Assembly (NCBI GenBank): GCA_902490245.1
Contig: CABUDB010000136.1
Location: 1 to 5,124, forward strand
DNA from: an uncultured Collinsella sp.
GTDB taxonomy: Bacteria; Actinomycetota; Coriobacteriia; Coriobacteriales; Coriobacteriaceae
Direction: 5' to 3'
DNA length: 5,124 nt
Shown here: positions 1 to 5,124 of the stretch, piece by piece
Layout: every line of letters starts with the position of its first letter
Position numbering within the stretch: position 1 is the first letter of the stretch
Translations under genes and position numbers: made by a program
The notes under the pieces: model-generated
Databases searched by the model: none
The model's input: the letters and a program-made list of their open reading frames with translations, nothing else
Told to the model about the DNA's origin: nothing

Positions 1-1785
1 GAGCATTTTATGAGCGACGTGCATGGCGAGTACGAAGCCTTTATGCACATCCTCAACAACTGCTCGGGCGTCGTGCGCGAGCATGTCGACGAGATTTTTG
101 GCGGCACGCTTTCCTTTGACGAAAAGGGCGAGCTGTGCACGCTCATCTACTACCCGCACGAGAAGATCGAGCTGGTCCGCAGCCAGCGCGAGGACTCGCC
201 CACCTGGTACAAGACGATGCTTGACCAACTCATTGTGGTTGCCCGCTCGCTTTCGAGCCGTTATACGCGCTCCAAGGTGCGTAAGGCCATCCCACGCGAT
301 TACGCCTATATCATCGACGAGCTGCTGCACACGCACCCGGACGAGAACAACTATCGCGTGCGCTATCACGAGCGCATCGTGGAGTCCATCCTGGAGACCG
401 CAAGCGCCGACGACTTTATCGAGTCGCTTGCCTCGCTCATCAAGCGCCTGGCCGTCGACCACCTGCACCTGGTGGGCGACATCTTCGACCGCGGTGGCGG
501 CGCGGCCAAGATTATGGACCGCCTGCTCACCTACCATTCACTCGACATCCAGTGGGGCAACCACGACCTGCTGTGGATGGGCGCCGCTGCCGGCGAGCCC
601 GCCTGCATCGCCACGGTGCTGCGCAACAACCTGCGCTACGACAACTACGAGATTCTCGAAAACGACTATGGCATCTCGCTGCGCGAGCTTGTCGCCTTCG
701 CCGACGCCACCTATATCGCCGGCGAGCCCATCAGCCCGCTGATCAAAGCCATCAACGTCCTGCTCTTTAAGCTCGAGGGCCAGATTATCCAGCGTCACCC
801 GGAGTTCGACATGGCCGACCGCCTGCTGCTCGACAAGGTCGACCACGACGCCGGCACGGTCACCCTCGCCGACGGCAGCGTATGGCCGCTCACGACCAAC
901 GACTTCCCCACCGTCGATCCGGCGGACCCCTACACGCTCACACCCGAGGAGCAGCACATCATCGACAAGCTCGTGTCCGAGTTTGTCACCGCCGATCATC
1001 TACATCGCCACATCGATTTCCTCTATACCCACGGCTCCATGTATAAGGTCGCCAACGGCAATCTACTCTTCCACGGCTGCGTGCCGCTCAACGAAGACGG
1101 CACCTTTAGCAGCATGAACTGCCTGGGTACCTGGCACGCCGGTCGCGATTATTTTGATTTTTGCGACCATATCGCCCGCCGCGCCTGGCGCGTCGGCGAC
1201 CGCGATGCCCTCGACTGGATGTGGTACCTGTGGATCGGCTTTAACTCACCCGCCAGCGGACGCGTGGTGCGCACCTTCGAGCGCGCCTACATTGCCGACA
1301 AGAGCACGTGGGTCGAGCCGATGGACCCGTACTTTACGCTTACCAAGTCGCCCTCGGTCTGCGACGACATCATGCGCGAGTTTGGCGTCGCGCCCATGGC
1401 ATGTTCACCGACCGGCCACATCATCAACGGCCACACGCCCGTTAAAACCACCAAGGGTGAGCAGCCCATCCGCGCCGAGGGCAAACTGCTGGTCATCGAT
1501 GGCGGCTTCTGCCGCGCTTACCATCCCAAGACGGGTATCGCCGGCTATACGCTCATCTCGAGCTCGCGCGGCTGCCGCCTCAAGTCGCACCGGGCCTTTA
1601 CGACGGTTGCCGAGGCACTCACGCGCAACGTGGACATCGAAAGCGAGACCAACCGTTTTGACCAAGCAGACCGTCGCCGCATGGTGAGCGACACCGATAC
1701 TGGCGCCAAGATTCGCAGCCAGATCCAGGATCTGCGCCAGCTGCTCGATGCATATAGAAACGGTGCTATCGAAGAGCGCGTCTAG
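1..1785 (+). CDS. fbp: Fructose-1,6-bisphosphatase class III, 5'-truncated by window edge
   Basis: Cytosolic enzyme that hydrolyses fructose 1,6-bisphosphate to fructose 6-phosphate and phosphate, the committed step of gluconeogenesis. The frame is open from base 1 (E-H-F before the ATG at 10). Relatives have the same EHF(M/V)SD(V/L)HGEY stretch about 65 residues into the protein, so the ATG at 10 is internal and the true start lies upstream of the window. The metallophosphoesterase metal-site motifs are all present, numbered from the window edge: SDVHGEY (residues 5-11), VGDIFDRGGG (158-167), WGNHD (185-189), GHTP (477-480) and IDGGFCRAY (499-507). The visible 594 residues plus the missing N-terminus fit the family length of roughly 640-670. 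There is no frameshift and no missing catalytic motif. In Bacillus this class is activated by phosphoenolpyruvate; whether that holds here cannot be seen. Identification is near certain. Confidence 0.96.
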   Translation, partial: EHFMSDVHGEYEAFMHILNNCSGVVREHVDEIFGGTLSFDEKGELCTLIYYPHEKIELVRSQREDSPTWYKTMLDQLIVVARSLSSRYTRSKVRKAIPRDYAYIIDELLHTHPDENNYRVRYHERIVESILETASADDFIESLASLIKRLAVDHLHLVGDIFDRGGGAAKIMDRLLTYHSLDIQWGNHDLLWMGAAAGEPACIATVLRNNLRYDNYEILENDYGISLRELVAFADATYIAGEPISPLIKAINVLLFKLEGQIIQRHPEFDMADRLLLDKVDHDAGTVTLADGSVWPLTTNDFPTVDPADPYTLTPEEQHIIDKLVSEFVTADHLHRHIDFLYTHGSMYKVANGNLLFHGCVPLNEDGTFSSMNCLGTWHAGRDYFDFCDHIARRAWRVGDRDALDWMWYLWIGFNSPASGRVVRTFERAYIADKSTWVEPMDPYFTLTKSPSVCDDIMREFGVAPMACSPTGHIINGHTPVKTTKGEQPIRAEGKLLVIDGGFCRAYHPKTGIAGYTLISSSRGCRLKSHRAFTTVAEALTRNVDIESETNRFDQADRRRMVSDTDTGAKIRSQIQDLRQLLDAYRNGAIEERV

Positions 1786-1832
1786 CCCCACCCGCGGGGA
1801 TTGGCTAAACTTGCTGAGTTTGTCATCCCCAC

Positions 1833-1846
1833 GGCGCCCCGGCGCC
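1833..1846 (+). other. Small GC hairpin just ahead of the first GtrA gene's ribosome binding site
   Basis: GGCGC (1833-1837) pairs with GCGCC (1842-1846) across a CCCG loop. It sits six bases before the AAGG core of the likely Shine-Dalgarno and is not followed by a T-run, so it is not an intrinsic terminator. It could affect access to the ribosome binding site or could be chance in GC-rich DNA. Confidence 0.3.
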
Positions 1847-1851
1847 ACCAT

Positions 1852-1860
1852 AAGGCAGGT
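1852..1860 (+). promoter_or_regulatory. Shine-Dalgarno for the first GtrA gene
   Basis: AAGGCAGGT lies directly upstream of ATG 1864, with the AAGG core eight bases before the start codon. It supports ATG 1864 over the in-frame TTG at 1801, which would add 21 residues with no hydrophobic or family-like character. Confidence 0.6.
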
Positions 1861-1863
1861 ACC

Positions 1864-2259
1864 ATGCAAAAGCTCCTTGCGCAGATCATGAAATTTGGCG
1901 TCGTCGGTGTCATTGCCACGGTCATCGACTTTGGCATTATGAATCTGCTCCACTACGGTCTGGGCCTCAACATCCTAATCGCCAACACCAGCGGCTTTAT
2001 CAGCTCACTCATCTTTAACTACCTCGCCAGCATGAAGTACGTGTTTGCGCACAAGGAGGGCATGAGCCGCCGCCGCGAGTTCATTATCTTTGTCGTGCTG
2101 TCCGTGATCGGTTTGGTGCTCAACGACGGTATCGTGCTGGCGCTCAACGCCGGTCTGGGGCTCGAAGCCAATATCGCCAAGATTTGCGCCACCGCGCTTG
2201 TCATGGTCTACAACTTTGTGACCCGAAAGATCTTCCTGGAGGGCGACGAGACCAAATAG
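1864..2259 (+). CDS. GtrA-family four-helix membrane protein (paralogue 1)
   Basis: A 131-residue integral membrane protein of the GtrA/DPMS3 family. Members are thought to help flip or present polyprenyl-phosphate-linked sugars for cell-surface polysaccharide, teichoic acid or glycan modification; the substrate here is unknown. Four hydrophobic segments are visible, at about residues 11-31, 35-55, 73-93 and 103-119. The second and third flank the conserved cytosolic loop NYLASMKYVF followed by a basic R-R-R-E-F stretch (69-73). Length fits single-domain GtrA proteins. ATG 1864 was chosen because it follows a good Shine-Dalgarno and places the first helix at the usual distance from the N-terminus. 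It lies 78 bp after fbp with no clear terminator between, so read-through from fbp is possible. A close paralogue follows at 2479. The family call is firm; the specific role is inference. Confidence 0.88.
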   Translation: MQKLLAQIMKFGVVGVIATVIDFGIMNLLHYGLGLNILIANTSGFISSLIFNYLASMKYVFAHKEGMSRRREFIIFVVLSVIGLVLNDGIVLALNAGLGLEANIAKICATALVMVYNFVTRKIFLEGDETK

Positions 2260-2280
2260 CTCGACACCCCTGCAGCATTA

Positions 2281-2330
2281 CGGCGCCCACGGACGACGCG
2301 CGCTCAGCGCAGTATCGTCCGTGGGTGCCG
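2281..2330 (+). terminator. Long hairpin between the GtrA genes; possible terminator without a T-run
   Basis: A 16-bp stem is formed by 2281-2296 and 2315-2330, with one G-T pair (2285/2326) and otherwise perfect pairing. The loop contains a second small stem, GCGC-TCA-GCGC (2300-2310). It begins 21 bp after the stop of the first GtrA gene. No T-run follows on either strand, so it is not a classic intrinsic terminator. It could be a transcript 3'-end stabiliser, a factor-assisted terminator or a structured leader element. The hairpin is certain as sequence; its function is not. Confidence 0.45.
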
Positions 2331-2370
2331 CTCGTTTACGGGCAAATTTTCAACGTTTGCGGATTAGCAC

Positions 2371-2396
2371 TTGATAATTTGGCGAGTTCGTATAGT
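2371..2396 (+). promoter_or_regulatory. Weak candidate promoter for the second GtrA gene
   Basis: The stretch from about 2340 to 2470 is visibly richer in A/T than the flanking genes. TTGATA (2371-2376) and TATAGT (2391-2396) each match the consensus -35 and -10 at five of six bases, but the 14-base spacing is short. GATAAT (2373-2378) is an alternative -10 with only a poor -35 partner. A short direct repeat AGTTC occurs at 2385-2389 and 2394-2398. If used, this promoter would give a leader of about 75 bases before GTG 2479. No coding sequence is supported in 2260-2478. Confidence 0.25.
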
Positions 2397-2478
2397 TCTT
2401 GGCAAAGACCTTACGTTTCCCTTGCAAAAGCTCTAAAGTATCCTCTGCTCGATTCATCAACGCATTGGATGTGATTAC

Positions 2479-2886
2479 GTGCGCAAGGCACTGGCACAAC
2501 CGCATACTAAGCAGTTCCTCAAGTTCGCTGTCGTGGGCCTTATCTCCTTTGGCATCGACTGGGGTATGCTCATTGCGCTCGTCGAGCTGTTCCACCTCGA
2601 CTTTTTGATGAGCACCACGGTTTCGTTCATCACGTCCGTCGTGGTCAACTACTGGCTCAGCATGAAGTACGTGTTCGACCATCGCGAGGGCATGAGCCGC
2701 AAGCGCGAGTTCACGATCTTCACCATCCTGTCGGTGATCGGTCTGGGCCTCAACGACCTGTACATGTTTGTGGGTGTCACGTTTTTGAGTATCGGCTACC
2801 AGGCCATGAAGGCCATCGCCACGTTCTTGGTCACCTGGTACAACTACTTCAGCCGTCGCTTCTTTCTCGAGGGCGCACGGTCGTAG
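2479..2886 (+). CDS. GtrA-family four-helix membrane protein (paralogue 2)
   Basis: A 135-residue paralogue of the protein encoded at 1864-2259, with the same four-helix plan: about residues 16-35, 42-60, 78-100 and 109-124. The central loop is nearly shared: residues 61-93 match the first protein at 26 of 33 positions by hand alignment, including SMKYVF, EGMSR, REF, LSVIGL and LND. Probable role is membrane handling of lipid-linked sugars for envelope glycans; no glycosyltransferase gene is in view to name the pathway. GTG 2479 is the only ATG, GTG or TTG between the upstream in-frame stop (TAA at 2434) and the first helix. Only a weak GGA (2467-2469) precedes it, so translation may be inefficient or the transcript may start close by. 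It ends at a strong terminator. Confidence 0.87.
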   Translation: MRKALAQPHTKQFLKFAVVGLISFGIDWGMLIALVELFHLDFLMSTTVSFITSVVVNYWLSMKYVFDHREGMSRKREFTIFTILSVIGLGLNDLYMFVGVTFLSIGYQAMKAIATFLVTWYNYFSRRFFLEGARS

Positions 2887-2912
2887 TCGATTCACTATTT
2901 GCTTGAATGTAT

Positions 2913-2947
2913 AACCGGTTGGAATTCCCGTTCCAACCGGTTTTTTT
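2913..2947 (+). terminator. Intrinsic terminator after the second GtrA gene
   Basis: A perfect 12-bp stem, AACCGGTTGGAA (2913-2924) and its reverse complement (2931-2942), closes a six-base loop TTCCCG. It runs into a seven-T tract (2941-2947) followed by more T-rich sequence. It begins 26 bp after the stop codon. No comparable T-run exists on the opposite strand, so it acts on plus-strand transcription. Confidence 0.93.
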
Positions 2948-2986
2948 GTTTGCCGAGAGACCCGGCGACCCAGTCCCATTCGCATG

Positions 2987-3024
2987 AAAAACGGGCGGCC
3001 CGGATGTTTGTCCGAACCGCCCGT
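2987..3024 (-). terminator. Intrinsic terminator of the minus-strand surface-protein operon
   Basis: Read on the minus strand, ACGGGCGG (3024-3017) pairs with CCGCCCGT (2998-2991). Inside it a second stem CGGA/TCCG (3014-3011 with 3004-3001) closes a six-base loop, with a two-by-two internal mismatch between the stems. A run of five T (2991-2987) follows. It starts 22 bp after the stop codon of the DUF4430 gene and faces the plus-strand terminator about 40 bp away. Confidence 0.8.
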
Positions 3025-3046
3025 CTGGCGCACTATGTCGAGGTCC

Positions 3047-3922
3047 CTAGCCTGTAACGTAATACCAGACCACGTTGTCGCCATTGGAGAGAACGTAGTT
3101 ACTGCAGGCCGTCATGGGCGTTGTGCCGTTGACGGAGTACATCCAGCCGCTCGTGCCACCGTACTGTTTCTCGGCCAAACCACCAATCGCGGAGACATAC
3201 GTGCCGTACGACGAGCCATGTGCGTTAACGGAAAGGCCCAGCGCGCACAGGGCATCATAGACGGTAGCGCCTTCGTTAAAGGTAAAGGTGCCACCAGAAG
3301 ACACAGGATTGCCCACAGCGCTCGATGTGACCGAAACCGTCACTGTTACGTAGCTGGACTCCTGCGAGCCGCTCTGGCCGCCCGAGGAGGCGTTTCCACC
3401 ATTAGAGGATGAGGCTCCATCAGACGACTGGCCACCGCCAGACGCATTGGAAGTATCACCGGCTCCCGTATTTTGGGCAGCGGATTTATCGCCAGACTTC
3501 TTGCCGTCCTGGTCCTCGGACTTCTTGTTATCCGAGTTCTTGTCCGATTCCTTGTTTGAAGACTCGGAATCGTCCTTGGACTTGGACTCATCTTTTGCGT
3601 CATTCGATGACTTGGAATCCTTGGAACTGGCCTCGCCCGAAGTCGTAGTCGAGCCAGACACCTTGGTGTCCTTGGTGACGACGCTCTCCCCCGTCACGGT
3701 CTGAATGATCCAGTCGATGGACCAGGCACCGCTCTCGGAAGGATGGACGAAACCCAGCGAGACGACGATCAGAATGGTGCACGCGGCAGTCAGGACGCCG
3801 AGGAGCGTCTTGCGACGAGGGGCGGACGCCGCCGAAGCGGCGCCCTGTTGCTTTGCTTCGTCGAACTGAATGAACGAGGAATCTGGTTGCTTGGGGTCAG
3901 CGTCCTTGGATTTATTGGACAC
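3047..3922 (-). CDS. Membrane-anchored surface protein with C-terminal DUF4430 (transcobalamin-like) domain
   Basis: A 291-residue protein (from GTG 3922). Residues 1-38 are polar and probably cytosolic, ending in P-R-R-K. Residues 40-59 are one hydrophobic segment (LLGVLTAACTILIVVSLGFV), read as a signal anchor. Residues about 85-190 are a low-complexity stalk, first Ser/Lys/Asp-rich, then Gly/Ser/Asn-rich. Residues 191-291 match the DUF4430 pattern: an opening beta strand, NEGATVYDAL (216-225), GWMYSVNG (259-266) and NGDNVVWYY (280-288). DUF4430 resembles the C-terminal beta domain of transcobalamin, but family members are not all corrinoid binders, so the ligand is unknown. Cys226 and Cys273 are the only cysteines in the domain and might form a disulfide. 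The in-frame GTG at 3931, abutting the previous stop, would add three residues; 3922 is preferred because AGGTGA lies five bases before it. Second gene of its operon. Confidence 0.87.
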   Translation of the reverse strand: MSNKSKDADPKQPDSSFIQFDEAKQQGAASAASAPRRKTLLGVLTAACTILIVVSLGFVHPSESGAWSIDWIIQTVTGESVVTKDTKVSGSTTTSGEASSKDSKSSNDAKDESKSKDDSESSNKESDKNSDNKKSEDQDGKKSGDKSAAQNTGAGDTSNASGGGQSSDGASSSNGGNASSGGQSGSQESSYVTVTVSVTSSAVGNPVSSGGTFTFNEGATVYDALCALGLSVNAHGSSYGTYVSAIGGLAEKQYGGTSGWMYSVNGTTPMTACSNYVLSNGDNVVWYYVTG

Positions 3923-3925
3923 AGC

Positions 3926-3933
3926 CCTCACCT
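3926..3933 (-). promoter_or_regulatory. Shine-Dalgarno overlapping the upstream stop codon
   Basis: On the minus strand AGGTGAGG (3933-3926) begins inside the TAG stop (3934-3932) of the propeller gene and lies just before GTG 3922, with AGGTGA five bases away. This decides the start of the DUF4430 gene and suggests that a ribosome ending the first gene re-initiates on the second. Confidence 0.65.
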
Positions 3934-5124
3934 ACCGACGTTTGGTGAACACGAACACGCCGACGATGGCGAGACCGATGACGCCGGCGGCAACGCCAAC
4001 AATGGCGAGCGGGTTGGTGCCAGTCTCCTGCTCGGAAGCACTAGAGGACTTCTTAGCAGTGGTCGTGGAAGCAGCACCCGTATCGGACTTGGAATCGGAC
4101 TTCTTGTCGGACTTGTTGTCCTTCTTGTCAGACTTCTTGTCAGACTTCTTCTCGTCCTTCTTATCGGACTTATCGGTGTCCTTCTTGTCGGACTTGTTGT
4201 CCTTGGTCTCGGTCTTGGTCGACACCGTCGTCTTGGTCGTCGGCTTATGACCCGGGGCGATAGCGCCGCCGGCCTGCTGGCCCTTCGTGCCGGAGCCGGA
4301 ACCCGTGCCCGTGCCAGCACCGGAACCGTTGCCAGCGCCACCGTTGCCACCATTAGTGCCAGAACCGCCATTGCCGCCAGGGTTAACAGCATTCTTGGTC
4401 CACTTGGCATACAGCGTCAGATCGGCCGTCACCGGCGTACTGAAGTCATACGCCTGCGTGCAAGCCTCATCGGTGAACCAACCGCCGAAAGTGTAGCCAT
4501 CGCGCGTCGGATCGGCCGGCTTGACCAGCTTGCCGTCGGCCGTAGCCACAAACTTAGTGTCGCAAACAGACCCGCCGTTGGAATTAAAGGCAACCGTCCA
4601 AGACTCAACAGCCCCGAGCTTGAACAGCGTACCCGAATCATTGATGTAGTAGAGGTTGCCAGAAGCATCGGCAATGACCGGAGAGTCACAGTACTGGTAA
4701 TGGCCAGCCGCATCATAAATCTGCGTCGCCTCTGCGTCGCCAAGCGTATAGCGATACACGCCACCGCCAGCAGAGAAGTTGACGTAATCCTTGCTATCCG
4801 CGCTGTTCACGGTGAAGTACACATAGGTCTTGCCGCCCTGAACACTCACCAGCGGAGTAGCAGCAATACCGTTGAGGCCAGCCGGCAGCGCCTTGCCGTC
4901 GGCAGCAGCGACCATCGTGGTCTTACCCGTCTTCAGGTTATAGAGAACCAGAGCAGAGCCCGTAGCCGTCTGTCCGCCGACAATCAGATTGTCACCAGAC
5001 ACCGCTGGGGCGCTCAGATTATTCGTAAGGCCCAGATCAACCGTCTTCTGTTCACTCAGCACACCCTTCGCCGAAAGCGAAATCACATGGAGCTTTCCGT
5101 CGTGCGTCATCTGATAGAAGGTCG
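3932..5124 (-). CDS. Cell-surface beta-propeller/InlB B-repeat protein with C-terminal anchor, N-terminus outside window
   Basis: The last 397 residues of a larger secreted protein; the frame stays open to the window edge (T-F-Y-Q before the internal ATG at 5110), so the start lies beyond 5124. Domains in protein order, by nucleotide position. First, beta-propeller (PQQ/quinoprotein-like) repeats at 5124-4603, with strands such as SAPAVSGDNLIVGG, VYRYTLG and SPVIADASGNLYYI. Second, one InlB B-repeat (Listeria-Bacteroides repeat) at about 4600-4397, from WTVAFNSNGG through GYTFGGWFTDEAC to LTLYAKWT. Third, a Gly/Asn/Ser/Thr linker at about 4386-4270. Fourth, a Lys/Asp/Ser stalk at about 4220-4080. 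Last, a hydrophobic anchor ending FVFTKRR at about 4015-3935. No LPXTG-type sorting motif precedes the anchor (the sequence there is QETGTNPLA), so it looks membrane-retained rather than sortase-linked. Probably an adhesin or binding protein; partner unknown. Confidence 0.88.
   Translation of the reverse strand, partial: TFYQMTHDGKLHVISLSAKGVLSEQKTVDLGLTNNLSAPAVSGDNLIVGGQTATGSALVLYNLKTGKTTMVAAADGKALPAGLNGIAATPLVSVQGGKTYVYFTVNSADSKDYVNFSAGGGVYRYTLGDAEATQIYDAAGHYQYCDSPVIADASGNLYYINDSGTLFKLGAVESWTVAFNSNGGSVCDTKFVATADGKLVKPADPTRDGYTFGGWFTDEACTQAYDFSTPVTADLTLYAKWTKNAVNPGGNGGSGTNGGNGGAGNGSGAGTGTGSGSGTKGQQAGGAIAPGHKPTTKTTVSTKTETKDNKSDKKDTDKSDKKDEKKSDKKSDKKDNKSDKKSDSKSDTGAASTTTAKKSSSASEQETGTNPLAIVGVAAGVIGLAIVGVFVFTKRR
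4100..4204 (-). repeat. In-frame repeats encoding the Lys/Asp/Ser stalk
   Basis: Degenerate short repeats built on GACAAGAAG-type codons encode runs of K-S-D-K-K. The clearest copies are two identical 24-bp units at 4100-4123 and 4181-4204, each encoding KDNKSDKK and set 81 bp (27 codons) apart, so length changes by recombination between them would keep the frame. The region lies between the Gly-rich linker and the membrane anchor of the propeller protein. Confidence 0.75.

Noticed and set aside
538..999. Minus-strand open frame of 153 codons inside fbp
   Set aside because: It lies wholly within the conserved body of fbp, on the opposite strand, and shows no independent start signal or domain.
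1786..1850. Terminator between fbp and the first GtrA gene
   Set aside because: Only short GC pairings are present (around 1786-1799 and 1833-1846) and none is followed by a T-run.
1801..1863. TTG at 1801 as start of the first GtrA gene
   Set aside because: It would add 21 residues unlike the family N-terminus, whereas ATG 1864 has a suitable Shine-Dalgarno and normal family spacing.
1405..1953. Minus-strand open frame of 182 codons across the end of fbp and the start of the first GtrA gene
   Set aside because: It is antisense to two real genes and its product resembles no family; open antisense frames are expected in GC-rich coding DNA.
2350..3084. Long minus-strand open frame of 244 codons opposite the second GtrA gene
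   Set aside because: It is antisense to a well-supported GtrA gene, runs through both facing terminators, has no recognisable domain or ribosome binding site, and is explained by codon bias of the true gene.
3776..3805. Lipoprotein signal around Cys48 (LTAAC) of the DUF4430 protein
   Set aside because: The -3 residue is Thr rather than Leu, a long polar N-terminus precedes it, and the hydrophobic segment continues well past the cysteine, which fits a membrane anchor better than a lipobox.
4080..4220. CRISPR-like or mobile repeat array
   Set aside because: The repeats are short, degenerate, in frame with the surface-protein gene and without unique spacers, so they are coding repeats of a stalk.
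3928..4410. Alternative-frame minus-strand open frame rich in Arg, Pro and Ser over the stalk of the propeller gene
   Set aside because: Its composition is the frame-shifted reading of the repeat-rich linker and stalk; the real frame gives a coherent linker, stalk and anchor.

Overview
This 5.1 kb window is GC-rich bacterial DNA with four protein-coding genes and no RNA gene, insertion sequence or CRISPR array that I can see. The gene content suggests a gut member of the Coriobacteriia, perhaps Collinsella or a relative. The signs are a class III (Firmicutes-type) fructose-1,6-bisphosphatase in a high-GC background, small GtrA membrane proteins, a DUF4430 surface protein, and an InlB B-repeat protein with a C-terminal membrane anchor. 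This placement is inference from family content, not from a marker gene.

Left half, plus strand. Positions 1-1785 hold most of fbp, the gluconeogenic fructose-1,6-bisphosphatase, with its N-terminus cut off by the window edge. After 78 bp comes a small four-helix GtrA-family membrane protein (1864-2259). A 219-bp gap follows. It holds a strong 16-bp hairpin without a T-run (2281-2330) and an AT-richer stretch that may carry a promoter. A second, clearly related GtrA paralogue follows (2479-2886) and ends at a textbook intrinsic terminator (2913-2947).

Right half, minus strand. A two-gene operon converges on the plus-strand genes and ends at its own intrinsic terminator (2987-3024). The upstream gene (3932 to beyond 5124) encodes the C-terminal part of a surface protein: beta-propeller-type repeats, one InlB B-repeat, a Gly-rich linker, a Lys/Asp/Ser stalk and a C-terminal transmembrane anchor without an LPXTG signal. 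The downstream gene (3047-3922) encodes an N-terminally anchored protein with a Ser/Lys/Asp stalk and a C-terminal DUF4430 (transcobalamin C-terminal-like) domain. The stop of the first gene lies inside the ribosome binding site of the second, so they are probably translationally coupled.

How they may work together. Both minus-strand products would display folded domains outside the membrane on flexible charged stalks, one anchored at its C-terminus and the other at its N-terminus. A surface binding or capture complex is the most interesting reading, but the ligand cannot be told from sequence. fbp is core carbon metabolism. The GtrA pair probably assists export or flipping of lipid-linked sugars for cell-envelope polysaccharide, but no glycosyltransferase partner lies in the window.
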